Assembly: GCA_029098505.1 (NCBI GenBank)
Contig: JAQXOE010000053.1
Span: 1 to 44,784 of the forward strand
DNA: 44,784 nt
Direction: 5' to 3'
DNA from: Bacteroidales bacterium
GTDB taxonomy: Bacteria; Bacteroidota; Bacteroidia; Bacteroidales; UBA932
Part shown: positions 24,523 to 33,086 of the stretch, piece by piece
Layout: the number at the start of each line of letters is the position of its first letter
How positions within the stretch are numbered: the first letter of the stretch is position 1
Made by a program: the position numbers and the translations under genes
The notes under the pieces: generated by a model
The model's input: only the letters and a program-made list of their open reading frames with translations
What the model was told of the DNA's origin: nothing
The model's database searches: none

Positions 24523-24720
24523 CATCGGTACTGATGGGAATAGGTCCGGTGTGGCGTCAACTTCTGACGTCGGGCAAAAAAATGAAGGGATGGGAATGGA
24601 ACCATCGGACTGAAAGTCTTGCGCCGACAAACCAGGGCAATATTTGCTGGTGTGAGCTTTTTTCGAAAGAAAGTCCGTATGTGTTCCATTTTTTTTCGTA
24701 TATTGGCGCTTGGCGTCGTA
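24523..24720 (+). other. Long leader of the AraC-type regulator
   Basis: The stretch from the predicted transcription start to the regulator ATG contains the hairpin CGTCAACTTCTGACG near 24555 and a second possible -7 element, TATATTGG at 24699-24706, just before the gene. A frame starting at an ATG at 24534 could encode 67 residues, but it shows no family signs and runs into the regulator. I see no known riboswitch. Confidence 0.35.
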
Positions 24721-25842
24721 ATGTACCCAATGAATGAACTATTCTTGTCTTTAGCGGAAAAAGAGCAAATGGAAGTTTCAGTCCTGGTCAGTACTTACTT
24801 TGTTTTGTCTTGCATCATCGTAGGTCTTGTGGCCGCTTTGGTGAGGGCTTTCCACATTTGTCCTGAATGCAGAAAGAACCCGGGGTATTTCTTCCCTTCC
24901 AGATATCAACTGGTTTTCCTCTTCGCTTCATCCATACTCTATCTCCCTTACGTCATACATCCTATGTCTGAGGATGCAAGATTGAGTGTATGTCTCATTC
25001 CGGTACTGCTATATCCCATAACTGCATCCTTCCTGATAGAACGTTTTTTCATTACGCGAAAGATAGACGGCTCTTTTGCAGAAACATACTGGATGACGGG
25101 CTTCCCGAATCTCCTTATCCTGCTCATTACTGTTTTTGCTTTCATAGGCGGCGACAGCCTGAGCAGGTACAGCCTGTATCTCAAGCTTGCAGTCTGGATT
25201 ACCTCATTCTTTATGCTTGTTCGCCTGGGAACGGTTCTGCGCTATATGTTTATCAGAATGCGCAGCTATAAGGATGATAATCATCCCGAAAACCTGAAAA
25301 GAATCCAGAGGAATGTAGCCATTCTCGCTATGATAATGTCCTTGATATTTGTCCTTATGACCATAGGGTACAATCCCGTCACCGTTTGCATACTTTTCTC
25401 AATGATGGTGGTCATAGCCTTGGTTCTGCTTCTGTACTTCCTGTCTCCTCGCATCAAGGAGGATGAGAAGGTCGTGAACCGTCAGAAGAAGCTGGACATT
25501 AGTTCTTTCCTTGAGTCCAAGGGATACTGTGAAAAAGGTATCAATCTGCAGACTCTGGCCGCCAAGTTCTGTACCAATGCCAAGTATATGTCCCAGCATA
25601 TCAACAGCGAGTACGGAACCGATTTCCGCAGTTTCATCTCAAAACTTCGTTTGGATGAGGCGAAGAGTCTTCTTCTTGAAGACGATGGTAGCAGGACTCT
25701 GGAGGATGTGGCCATTTCTGTCGGTCTTGACGGAGCCAGTTCCCTGGTAAGGCTGTTCAACAAGCTTGAAGGAACCACTCCAAACAAGTGGAGAAATGCC
25801 CGGCTCGACTCCGATAATATCACAAATGGGAGGGGGGGGTAG
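24721..25842 (+). CDS. Membrane-anchored AraC-family transcriptional regulator
   Basis: A protein of about 373 residues. Residues 1-235 contain seven or so hydrophobic segments, and the C-terminal ~100 residues form an AraC-type double helix-turn-helix: GINLQTLAAKFCTNAKYMSQ, then INSEYGTDFRSFISKLRL and the second helix unit LEDVAISVGLDGASSLVRLF with the closing KLEGTTPNKWR. Such 7TM-plus-HTH_18 regulators are frequent in Bacteroidales. I chose the ATG at 24721 (MYPMNELF), which follows a -7-like element; 24730 is an alternative, and an upstream TTG frame adds only unlikely residues. The gene ends in a run of eight G just before the stop. Targets are unknown; it is the first regulator downstream of the Sus locus. 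Confidence 0.88.
   Translation: MYPMNELFLSLAEKEQMEVSVLVSTYFVLSCIIVGLVAALVRAFHICPECRKNPGYFFPSRYQLVFLFASSILYLPYVIHPMSEDARLSVCLIPVLLYPITASFLIERFFITRKIDGSFAETYWMTGFPNLLILLITVFAFIGGDSLSRYSLYLKLAVWITSFFMLVRLGTVLRYMFIRMRSYKDDNHPENLKRIQRNVAILAMIMSLIFVLMTIGYNPVTVCILFSMMVVIALVLLLYFLSPRIKEDEKVVNRQKKLDISSFLESKGYCEKGINLQTLAAKFCTNAKYMSQHINSEYGTDFRSFISKLRLDEAKSLLLEDDGSRTLEDVAISVGLDGASSLVRLFNKLEGTTPNKWRNARLDSDNITNGRGG
25831..25839 (+). repeat. Run of eight G at the 3' end of the AraC-type gene
   Basis: Eight consecutive G (25832-25839) lie immediately before the TAG stop. A one-base slip would replace the last two residues by a short different tail in either frame, so the effect on the protein is small. Confidence 0.5.
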
Positions 25843-25912
25843 AAGAAGAAATACATAATTCCTAAAGTTTTTTATCTTTTTTTCATCAAGCTTTGCAGAA
25901 AAACTCCCTGCT

Positions 25913-27484
25913 ATGCTTGTGAACATACCTGCAGCCAAATGTATAGGAATCAATGCTGTCCCCATCAATGTCGAGGTTGACATTGTCCCCGGGATAGGCA
26001 TACATCTTGTCGGTCTTGCCGATACCGCTGTGAAGGAGAGTCTTTTGCGCACCGTTACAGCTCTCCAGGCTCTTGACTATAAAATACCCGGAAGAAAGAT
26101 TGTGATTAATCTGGCTCCCGCCGACCTTCACAAAAGCGGAAGCGGCTTTGACCTTCCCATTGCCATTGGCATATTGGCAGCCTCCGGTCAGTGCGAATTT
26201 CCTTCTGTCAGCGATTTTCTAATAATGGGTGAACTCGGTCTGGACGGCAGTGTGAGGGATATCTCCGGGGTCCTTCCTTTCGCCGATATGGCCAGGCAGA
26301 AGGCATACAGGGCCTGTATATTTCCCCTGCACTCTTCCTTGGAAGCAGCTGATCTCGAGGGTATTGACATTTATGGGGTCAGGACTCTGACCGATGTCGT
26401 GGATATATTGTCAGGAAATGCCAATGCCGGCGCATTCAAAGTCAGGAATACACTGGAATGGAACCGTTTGCACCGTGCCGGCCAGAGACAGAAAGCACTT
26501 GGGAAGGATGCTCAGGGCTTGCTGGACTTCGCTGATATCATAGGTCAGGAAGGTGCCAAGAGAGGTATGGAAATCGCGGCTGCAGGTATGCATAATGTAA
26601 TTCTGCTCGGGCCTCCCGGGGCTGGAAAAAGTTCCTTGTCCAAAGCGATGTCGGCGATATTGCCTCCGATGACGAAGGAAGAGTCCATAGTCGTAAGCAA
26701 AATTTATTCTGTTGCCGGCCTGGGCTCAGGCAATCCTGGACTCATCAGTGTCAGGCCCTTCAGGGCTCCCCATTATAGTGCCTCACTTCCGGCTATGATA
26801 GGTGGGGGCTCCGGTGACAGAATTGTCCCTGGTGAGGTGACTTTGGCCCAAAGCGGCGTGCTTTTTCTCGATGAATTCAATCTTATGTCCCGCTCTGTAA
26901 TCGAGGCTTTGAGGGCTCCGTTGGAAGATAGGAAAGTGCTGGTTTCCCGGCTAAGGAACAAAATCGAATATCCTGCCTCTTTTATGATGATTGCAGCGGC
27001 AAATCCTTGTCCTTGTGGATATTATGGAGAAGGAGACCGCTGTACCTGCAGCCCGGCGCAGAGAATGGGCTATCTCTCCAAACTTTCCGGACCCATTCTG
27101 GATCGTATGGACATACAGCTATGGCTTCATCCTGTGGACTCTAAGACTATGCTGGAGAGGAAAAAGGGGGAGTCGAGCTCAGCAATACTGGAACGTGTGC
27201 TGAAGGCCAGAATAGCCCAGAAACACCGTTTCGCCGGAGACAGGATTTTTACCAATGCCGAAATGGACAATAAACAGATTGAGAAATACTGTCCCCTGTC
27301 GGCTGAGTGCAGGAATGCCTTGAACAAGATAATGGAGAGACTGCATCTGTCAATGCGTGCCTTCCATCGTATCATCAGGGTTGCCAGGACCATTGCTGAC
27401 CTGGAGGGTGCGGAGGAAATCACCCCGGCTCATTTAGTGGAAGCGGCTTCATACCGCTTTCTGGACAAGCAGAATCTGTTTTAG
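25913..27484 (+). CDS. comM: YifB/ComM family Mg-chelatase-like AAA+ ATPase
   Basis: A 523-residue cytoplasmic ATPase. ComM is a hexameric helicase that promotes branch migration during integration of DNA in transformable bacteria; the family is also conserved where competence is unknown. The N-terminal ChlI-type domain (about 1-175) contains NIPAAKCIGINAVPINVEVD and VNLAPADLHKSGSGFDLP. The AAA+ module has Walker A GPPGAGKSSLSK (near residue 235), Walker B GVLFLDEFNLM and the zinc-binding insert AANPCPCGYYGEGDRCTCSP. A C-terminal lid (about 425-523) closes it. The ATG at 25913 matches the usual family N-terminus. It is 70 nt downstream of the AraC-type gene, with a T-rich stretch between. Confidence 0.94.
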   Translation: MLVNIPAAKCIGINAVPINVEVDIVPGIGIHLVGLADTAVKESLLRTVTALQALDYKIPGRKIVINLAPADLHKSGSGFDLPIAIGILAASGQCEFPSVSDFLIMGELGLDGSVRDISGVLPFADMARQKAYRACIFPLHSSLEAADLEGIDIYGVRTLTDVVDILSGNANAGAFKVRNTLEWNRLHRAGQRQKALGKDAQGLLDFADIIGQEGAKRGMEIAAAGMHNVILLGPPGAGKSSLSKAMSAILPPMTKEESIVVSKIYSVAGLGSGNPGLISVRPFRAPHYSASLPAMIGGGSGDRIVPGEVTLAQSGVLFLDEFNLMSRSVIEALRAPLEDRKVLVSRLRNKIEYPASFMMIAAANPCPCGYYGEGDRCTCSPAQRMGYLSKLSGPILDRMDIQLWLHPVDSKTMLERKKGESSSAILERVLKARIAQKHRFAGDRIFTNAEMDNKQIEKYCPLSAECRNALNKIMERLHLSMRAFHRIIRVARTIADLEGAEEITPAHLVEAASYRFLDKQNLF

Positions 27485-27541
27485 GACTCTCAAACGAAAA
27501 AAATGAGCTCGTGGAGCGAGCCATTTTCTCAGTATGTTTCA

Positions 27542-27549
27542 TATCTTTG
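27542..27549 (+). promoter_or_regulatory. -7 element directly ahead of tsaE
   Basis: TATCTTTG fits TAnnTTTG exactly and ends only 4 nt before the tsaE ATG. Transcription would begin at or beside the start codon, so the mRNA could be leaderless. Confidence 0.5.
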
Positions 27550-27553
27550 TGCT

Positions 27554-27979
27554 ATGAAACACGAATTGACCATTAAGGATTTGTCCTGCATTGATGCAGT
27601 AGCCAGGGAATTCCTCTCGCAGATTGGGGAGCATAAGCTTATTGCCTTTTATGCTCCTATGGGCTCCGGGAAGACTACTTTTACAACAGCCATATGCCGC
27701 GTTCTCGGCGTGGAGGACGATGCCGTCAGTTCGCCGACCTTTTCCATAGTCAACGAGTACCGAACGGCTACAGGCGAGCCGATGTACCACTTCGATTTCT
27801 ATCGCATAAACCGAGTTTCAGAGGCTTTTGACATAGGTTTCTATGACTATATTGACAGTGGCTGCCTGTGTATTATGGAGTGGCCGGAAAACATAGAGGA
27901 GATTATTCCCGAGGAGACTCTGAAGGTGAATATCTCCGTAAATCCGGACCTGTCCCGCAAATTGGTTTGGGAGGACTAA
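27554..27979 (+). CDS. tsaE: tRNA threonylcarbamoyladenosine biosynthesis ATPase TsaE
   Basis: A 141-residue P-loop ATPase that works with TsaB and TsaD to form t6A37 on ANN-decoding tRNAs. It shows Walker A APMGSGKTTFTTAI (near residue 35), the family's SSPTFSIVNEY switch segment, FDFYRI and the WPENIEEIIPEE motif. I chose the ATG at 27554 because an upstream frame start at 27503 adds residues without family character. Its stop overlaps the stop of the convergent lipoprotein gene. tsaB and tsaD are not in the window. Confidence 0.94.
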   Translation: MKHELTIKDLSCIDAVAREFLSQIGEHKLIAFYAPMGSGKTTFTTAICRVLGVEDDAVSSPTFSIVNEYRTATGEPMYHFDFYRINRVSEAFDIGFYDYIDSGCLCIMEWPENIEEIIPEETLKVNISVNPDLSRKLVWED

Positions 27980-29250
27980 AGCGGCACAGCCTCTATGGCA
28001 CTGAGAAAGCCGTTAATATCAGTCCTGATTTTCTCGCCGTTCTTCCAGATGAAGGGATGGCTGCCTTTTGAGCAGGGATTCAGCGCCAAGTGAAAGCTAT
28101 TCCCGCATTTCTGCCCGACCAGAAAGGACGGGAAATACCAGTCAGCCCCTTCTTCAATAAGATGGTTTATTCCCTCGTCCCTGACCACCAATCCTCCTAT
28201 TACTGCACTGATACTTGGGCAGGACAGCTCTGAAGGAAATATGCGCGTGCTGTTATCCATAGTGGATAAACCTGATTCTTCGCTCCACAGGCCTTTCATC
28301 TTCCTCAGACCGTTGCTGTATGTTCCGAAAACGCATACTTTCCCGTCCACCGGCCCCATAACGCAAGCCTCACTTACATAGCCTCTTTCGTTTCCGTTCA
28401 GGCGGAATTCCTCGCCGTTACGGATTAAGACCGAGCCCAATAAATCCTTAGCCAGAATATGGGTCTTTCCTTCGATTTGCCTGATGTCCAGGACTTTGTA
28501 TTTTGGAGCAATGCTCAGCTCTTCCAGCTCGCCATCCTTATACAGCATACAATGTTCCCCATCCTCGTCCTCCGAAAGGAAGGAGAAGCAGACTCTGCCC
28601 TCGTCTTCATAAAGGACCCCGCTGCGATAGAAAGGATTCCCCGTCATTGTGTCGAAAACTTTTCCTTTGTCAATGTGATAAAGGATTTTTCCGTTTACCC
28701 TGTAGGCAATGCCTTCTCCGCCAAGTTCCCTTCCCAAAGTGTGGACGTCATCACCCCTGAGAATCAGGCCGCAAAGCAGTTCGCGCCCCATAAAGGAAAA
28801 CAGGGCCTTACCGTCTCTTTTTATCACCGTTTCGGACTTGTTCCTGTATTCCGTATAGAGCCGGCCGTTTACCAGATGATGCTGGTCCGCATCCGGGGAT
28901 ATTTCTTCCTCCGCCCCGCATTTCAAGCTAAGCACTATCTCTCCGTCCCTCAAGAGTACAAGCTCGGCCCCGGAGCTGCCATAGGCAGTATCTTTTTGCC
29001 AATCATATGCTTCGGGGAATGACACTCCGGAAACGAATATTGCAGTGTCCCTGGCTTCTGCCCCAGCTCCTCCATTCCCTCTCAGGTAAGCTGAATAAGT
29101 AAACCTGTCGGGAAAACAGTCCGTTTTCGGCCGCGCATTTTCGGTCCCTCTTTTTTCGCAGGCAGCTGCTGACGTTAACATCAGAGCCGCTACCGTAAGC
29201 TGAAGTTTCAGACTTGTCGCTGACCTTGCCTTTTTCCAACACATATCCAT
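27976..29250 (-). CDS. Unrecognised lipoprotein with repeated (R/K)(D/N)G(E/K) units
   Basis: A 424-residue protein that I cannot assign. The first ATG of the frame, at 29250, gives a signal segment (LKLQLTVAALMLTSAAAC) with a possible acylated Cys31. The mature part repeats short strands ending in turns of the form LLRDGEIVLSL, IKRDGKALFSF, YRVNGKILYHI, LYKDGELEEL, LIRNGEEFRLNG and IWKNGEKIRTDI, spaced about 35-70 residues apart. This pattern of a strand, a charged beta-turn and a strand is what beta-propeller or WG-type repeat proteins show. It converges on tsaE with a 4-base overlap at the stops. Its upstream neighbour on the same strand is separated by a terminator. Envelope location is inferred; function is unknown. 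Confidence 0.7.
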   Translation of the reverse strand: MDMCWKKARSATSLKLQLTVAALMLTSAAACEKRGTENARPKTDCFPDRFTYSAYLRGNGGAGAEARDTAIFVSGVSFPEAYDWQKDTAYGSSGAELVLLRDGEIVLSLKCGAEEEISPDADQHHLVNGRLYTEYRNKSETVIKRDGKALFSFMGRELLCGLILRGDDVHTLGRELGGEGIAYRVNGKILYHIDKGKVFDTMTGNPFYRSGVLYEDEGRVCFSFLSEDEDGEHCMLYKDGELEELSIAPKYKVLDIRQIEGKTHILAKDLLGSVLIRNGEEFRLNGNERGYVSEACVMGPVDGKVCVFGTYSNGLRKMKGLWSEESGLSTMDNSTRIFPSELSCPSISAVIGGLVVRDEGINHLIEEGADWYFPSFLVGQKCGNSFHLALNPCSKGSHPFIWKNGEKIRTDINGFLSAIEAVPL

Positions 29251-29285
29251 CGCCACTAATTGTTTTCGACTGCAAGAAAGCAAAA

Positions 29286-29314
29286 AAAGAAAGCCCCTGC
29301 AATCACTGCAGGGG
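29286..29314 (-). terminator. Terminator after the ECF sigma/barrel gene pair
   Basis: CCCCTGCA (29294-29301) pairs with TGCAGGGG (29307-29314) around a five-base loop. Read on the reverse strand it is followed by a T-rich tail, so it ends the sigma factor transcript coming from higher coordinates. Confidence 0.75.
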
Positions 29315-29386
29315 GTATTTCTGAAATTTATATGTTTTTTTTGGAAAATAGATGTTTCTTATAAGTGGTTTGTGTTATTCTAAACA

Positions 29387-30634
29387 TTAAAGCTTGAATC
29401 TCAATCCTACTTCAAAGTTCATCATATAGTGTTTCATAGTTCTGATACTGTTCGGCTGCCCGCAGTCGAAATAGTATCTGACGCTCGGGTCGAAGTACAG
29501 ACCGAGTTTGTCGTTAAGAGTGAACTCAAGCCCCACGCCTCCGGCCACTGACCACTGGACGCCCTTGACGTCCTCCTTGTATATGATGTCATTCGGCTGG
29601 CTGTAAATGCGGTATCTGTTTACAAGGCCTTTTTCGACACTTCCTCCACTCCATACATAGAGCTTCATATTCCTGTCGGACATAAGGTCATAATATAGGT
29701 TGAGAGGGATGCCGACATAATGTATATCGTTGGATATGTTGGAGTTGACAGACCTGACTACAGTCTTTCCATTCATCTCGGTATATATTCCCGAGAATGA
29801 TCTCGAGAGGAGTGACCAGTTGATTCCCGTACCGACGGAGAATCTGTCGCTGATGTTGAATCTGGCACCCAGACCGAAACTGAGAGGAATTCCGTAGGTG
29901 GAAGTGCTTTTTTCTGTAACACCAATTTTGTCTCCTGTCGAACCTGACATCAAAGGCCCATTGACAGCTTTTGCATTCTTGTCATTCGAGGCGGCATTGC
30001 CCTCAACATAAAGGCTCAAACCCTGCTTCTTTTGCTGTGACAGGCTCTCCTCGTACTCGAGTCTCGCGAAATGGTCCACCCATTCCTCTTCTTCTTTCCC
30101 GTTTTCAGTTTTTTCTGGGATTCGGGACTCTGCCGCTGTCTCTACCGAATCAGGGTTTGCAGGAGTCACAGGCGTCGGGGCTGTCTCCGGAGCTGCGACA
30201 TTCTCCGGTGCAATAACGGCATCCGGGACGGTAACGGCATTGCCCTTGGCTGGAGAGGCAGGCACATCGGCAAGCATCCTGTCCGCAGAGGCGGCAATCT
30301 GCTCTTCAATGGTGGCAATGCCCTCTTCGCTTGTTGTATTGTCAGGCAGGGCAGGTCTTACATCGGCGGAATTTTCTGCCAGAATCGGCTGAAGGCCGTT
30401 CGGATCTCCGGCATTGCCCCTGTCCATAGCGAAGAATACGGCAGACACTACAGCAGAAGCCGCAGCGAAGCCGACAGCAGCGCGACGCCACTTGAGGGCG
30501 ACGACCTTCCTGCGGTCCCTGCGGTCGAGTTCAGCGCTCAAAGTCTCCCAGGCGAGGGAAGGAAGTTCCTCCTCTGCGTCCCGGAGCTTTGATCTCAACT
30601 GAAGATCGAAGTCTGTGTAATTGTCCTTTTGCAT
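29387..30634 (-). CDS. Anti-sigma-like protein with inner-membrane helix and outer-membrane beta-barrel (Dma-type)
   Basis: A 415-residue protein. Residues 1-50 are a charged cytoplasmic segment (MQKDNYTDFDLQLRSKLRDA...), typical of short anti-sigma domains. Residues 52-70 form a membrane helix. Residues 71 to about 205 are a disordered Ala/Pro/Glu/Val-rich periplasmic linker. The remainder, about 205-415, alternates in the manner of an eight-stranded OMP beta-barrel (SFGLGARFNISDRFSVGTGI to FEVGLRFKL). A single chain would thus cross both membranes. This is the architecture reported for dual membrane-spanning anti-sigma factors (Dma) in Bacteroides thetaiotaomicron, linked there to outer-membrane vesiculation. 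It starts one base after the ECF sigma stop, which strongly supports a sigma-binding role. Direct homology to Dma is inferred, not tested. Confidence 0.8.
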   Translation of the reverse strand: MQKDNYTDFDLQLRSKLRDAEEELPSLAWETLSAELDRRDRRKVVALKWRRAAVGFAAASAVVSAVFFAMDRGNAGDPNGLQPILAENSADVRPALPDNTTSEEGIATIEEQIAASADRMLADVPASPAKGNAVTVPDAVIAPENVAAPETAPTPVTPANPDSVETAAESRIPEKTENGKEEEEWVDHFARLEYEESLSQQKKQGLSLYVEGNAASNDKNAKAVNGPLMSGSTGDKIGVTEKSTSTYGIPLSFGLGARFNISDRFSVGTGINWSLLSRSFSGIYTEMNGKTVVRSVNSNISNDIHYVGIPLNLYYDLMSDRNMKLYVWSGGSVEKGLVNRYRIYSQPNDIIYKEDVKGVQWSVAGGVGLEFTLNDKLGLYFDPSVRYYFDCGQPNSIRTMKHYMMNFEVGLRFKL

Positions 30635-30635
30635 C

Positions 30636-31247
30636 TTAAATCTTTCTACTGTTAATCTTGTCCTGCAATAGCTTGCGTGCCCTTGTAAGCTGGGACCTGG
30701 ATGTGACTTCCGAAATACCCAAAGCTTCTCCTATCTCCTTATGTGAGTATCCTTCGATCACATACATATTGAAGACGGTCCTGAAACCCGGCGGGAGTTC
30801 GGCTATCATCCTGATCAGTTCCTTGTAAGAGAGGTCCTGTAAAGCGGAAGTGCTTTCGCTTGCGAGACCCCAAGCGGTCTCCAGGTCATCACTCTCTTTC
30901 AGGACATCATTTTTCCTAAGGCTCATCAGCGCAGTATTGACAAAGATCCTCCGGATCCATCCCTCGAAGGAACCTTCCCCCGAGAAAGAGTCCAATTTGG
31001 AATACACGGTGACGAAGCCATCCTGCAGTATATCTGCAGCACGCTCGCTATCGCCCATATAGCGAAGGCAAACTGCCATCATCTTTGGAGCGAAGCGGTC
31101 ATACAGTTCCTTCTGTGACTTCCTGTCGCCCTTTCTGCATCCTTCTATAAGTCTCTGCTCGTCAGGACTTGTCACAATGTGTTTTTCCAATTGGTTGCAA
31201 TCCGTTTCCTGTGATTTAAGATGCAACTTTCCTAAAAAATGTTGCAT
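30636..31247 (-). CDS. ECF-family RNA polymerase sigma factor
   Basis: A 203-residue sigma-70 family protein of the extracytoplasmic-function type. Region 2 (about 40-105) has QKELYDRFAPKMMAVCLRYM and AADILQDGFVTVYSKLDSF; region 4 (about 145-198) has IAELPPGFRTVFNMYVIEGY and SHKEIGEALGISEVTSRSQL, a helix-turn-helix for the -35 element. It is the first gene of a two-gene operon with the predicted anti-sigma barrel protein, one base apart. The 120-nt gap to the divergent TPR gene should hold its promoter; TATTTTCG near 31280 on the reverse strand is only a near match to the vegetative -7 element. Autoregulation would be usual for the family. Confidence 0.93.
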   Translation of the reverse strand: MQHFLGKLHLKSQETDCNQLEKHIVTSPDEQRLIEGCRKGDRKSQKELYDRFAPKMMAVCLRYMGDSERAADILQDGFVTVYSKLDSFSGEGSFEGWIRRIFVNTALMSLRKNDVLKESDDLETAWGLASESTSALQDLSYKELIRMIAELPPGFRTVFNMYVIEGYSHKEIGEALGISEVTSRSQLTRARKLLQDKINSRKI

Positions 31248-31328
31248 CGTCTCCTGATTTTCTACAACTCACTTGCGAAAATAGTCAAAAAGTTGCTATT
31301 CATACATCAATCCCAATCCGAAATGTAC

Positions 31329-31336
31329 TATTTTTG
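31329..31336 (+). promoter_or_regulatory. -7 element of the TPR/EnvC operon
   Basis: TATTTTTG matches TAnnTTTG and lies 34 nt before the TPR gene start. No clear -33 element is seen. Confidence 0.5.
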
Positions 31337-31370
31337 CAGTCCTTGCTGCTTATAATCAAAAGCGATAGAA

Positions 31371-33086
31371 ATGAAATTCAGATACTGCACTATAATACTG
31401 TCCCTCATCCTCAGCCTGCCTTTACAGAACGCAAATGCTCAAAAGGTGAAAAAAGCCGCGGAGTCTTTTCTTATCGATGCAGTCCAGCTCTATAATGACG
31501 GACATATCCAGGAGTCCAGAGCCATACTTTCCACCGTCCTTTCCGGGGACCCGGGTAATGATGCCGCCTATTACTATGCGGCTCTTTGTGACCTGAGACT
31601 GAATAAGTTGGAGGATGCGGAGAAAGAATTCAGCGAAGCGATCAGGCTTGCACCGGACAATTACTGGTACAAGGACAGGCTCGCGACCCTTTATATGTTG
31701 AGCGGACGCCCGGATAAAACCATAGAACTGTATGAAGCCCTGATCAGGGATTACCCGAAAAAGCTGGAATTGTACTACAATCTGGTGAATCTCTATGCGC
31801 AGACCGGGGACTTCGACAAGACTATTGCCACCCTTGATGAGATTGAAAAGATGGCTGGCCGCGACGAAACGACGGTCCTGGCCCGCTATGACATATTGAT
31901 GCATATGAGCAAGCCGGACGAGGCCATACGGGCTCTCAACGAATTCAAAGAGGATGGCTATCCTTCTCCGACCGTCCTGTCGCGTTTGGGCGATGCAATG
32001 CTCTCGGAGGACAGGGATAGCCTGGCTCTGAATTACTATAATGAAGCCTTGAGTCTTGACCCGTCCTATGTGCCTGCCATGCTCGGCAAGGCTGATATCT
32101 ACCGTTTCATCGGTTCCTATGACCAGTTTTTCGACACCCTTGACGAGTTCCTGAAGTCTCCGGACATAGTGCCCCTGGTCAAGACAAGCTATATGTCAAA
32201 TCTCACCCAGAGGATGGACGGCCGTTTCGCCACCCAATATATGCTCCAGCTGGACTCGCTCTATGAGACAGGTCTGGCGCAATGTCCGAAGGACTCAGCG
32301 ATGCTTAAGACCGCTGCGACCTATTATTTCCGTTCCGACAGAAGTGACAGGGGCAATGAGCTTTTCAAGGCCAATGTGGAGCTGTATCCCGATGATTTCG
32401 ATGCTGTTGCTCTCTACGTGCAGGCCCTGAATGTGAGTGAGGAATGGGAGCAATTGAGCGCTGCCTGTGAAAGTGCCTTCGCGCGCTTCCCGGACGAAGC
32501 GGCTTTCCTCAGTCTCAAGTCCTTCGCGGATTACCAGCTGAAGGATTTCTTCGCGGTAATCAAGGACAATGAGAGTATGATGGCTGCCTTCCCTCAGGAC
32601 AAGCAAGTGCACTTGGAGGCATATTCGGCAATCGGGGACATTTATCATATGCTCGGGGAGGAGAAGCTTGCATACAAGGCTTACGATAAGGCCCTGAAAA
32701 TAGACCCTGAATATGCTCCCGTCCTGAACAACTATGCCTACTATCTGAGCCTCAGCGGCAAGAAACTGAAGAAGGCCTATGAAATGAGCCGCATCACCAT
32801 AGAAAAGGAGCCCGACAACTCCACCTATCTTGATACCTTCGCCTGGATACTCCATCTGCAGGGCAAGGATTTGGAGGCCAAGCCTTTCTTCAAGCAGGCG
32901 ATGATTTATGGGGGCAAGGAAAGCGTGACCGTCCTCGACCATTACGCCGAGGTGCTTTATGCCCTGGGAGAGTATGAATTGGCGAAGGTCTATTGGGATA
33001 TGGCCAAGAAACAGAACAGCGACAATGAAATTCCGGATCTTGATGCCAAGGTCGAGTCGCGAATGAAATCAATAAAGAAGAAATGA
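31371..33086 (+). CDS. Exported tetratricopeptide repeat protein
   Basis: A 571-residue protein with a signal peptide ending near residue 24 (LSLPLQNANAQK). From about residue 30 to 560 it is almost all TPR helices. The clearest repeats are AYYYAALCDLRLNKLEDAEKEFSEA-type units near residue 65, KLELYYNLVNLYAQTGDFDK near 125, AYKAYDKALKIDPEYAPVLN near 440 and VLDHYAEVLYALGEYELAKV near 525. At least nine repeats can be counted. No enzymatic motif is present, so it is a periplasmic or membrane-associated scaffold. It overlaps the EnvC-like gene by four bases (ATGA), so the two are translationally coupled and probably act together in cell-wall remodelling or envelope assembly. Confidence 0.88.
   Translation: MKFRYCTIILSLILSLPLQNANAQKVKKAAESFLIDAVQLYNDGHIQESRAILSTVLSGDPGNDAAYYYAALCDLRLNKLEDAEKEFSEAIRLAPDNYWYKDRLATLYMLSGRPDKTIELYEALIRDYPKKLELYYNLVNLYAQTGDFDKTIATLDEIEKMAGRDETTVLARYDILMHMSKPDEAIRALNEFKEDGYPSPTVLSRLGDAMLSEDRDSLALNYYNEALSLDPSYVPAMLGKADIYRFIGSYDQFFDTLDEFLKSPDIVPLVKTSYMSNLTQRMDGRFATQYMLQLDSLYETGLAQCPKDSAMLKTAATYYFRSDRSDRGNELFKANVELYPDDFDAVALYVQALNVSEEWEQLSAACESAFARFPDEAAFLSLKSFADYQLKDFFAVIKDNESMMAAFPQDKQVHLEAYSAIGDIYHMLGEEKLAYKAYDKALKIDPEYAPVLNNYAYYLSLSGKKLKKAYEMSRITIEKEPDNSTYLDTFAWILHLQGKDLEAKPFFKQAMIYGGKESVTVLDHYAEVLYALGEYELAKVYWDMAKKQNSDNEIPDLDAKVESRMKSIKKK

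Noticed and set aside
24534..24737. 67-residue frame in the regulator leader
   Set aside because: No conserved features, and it overlaps the better-supported regulator start.
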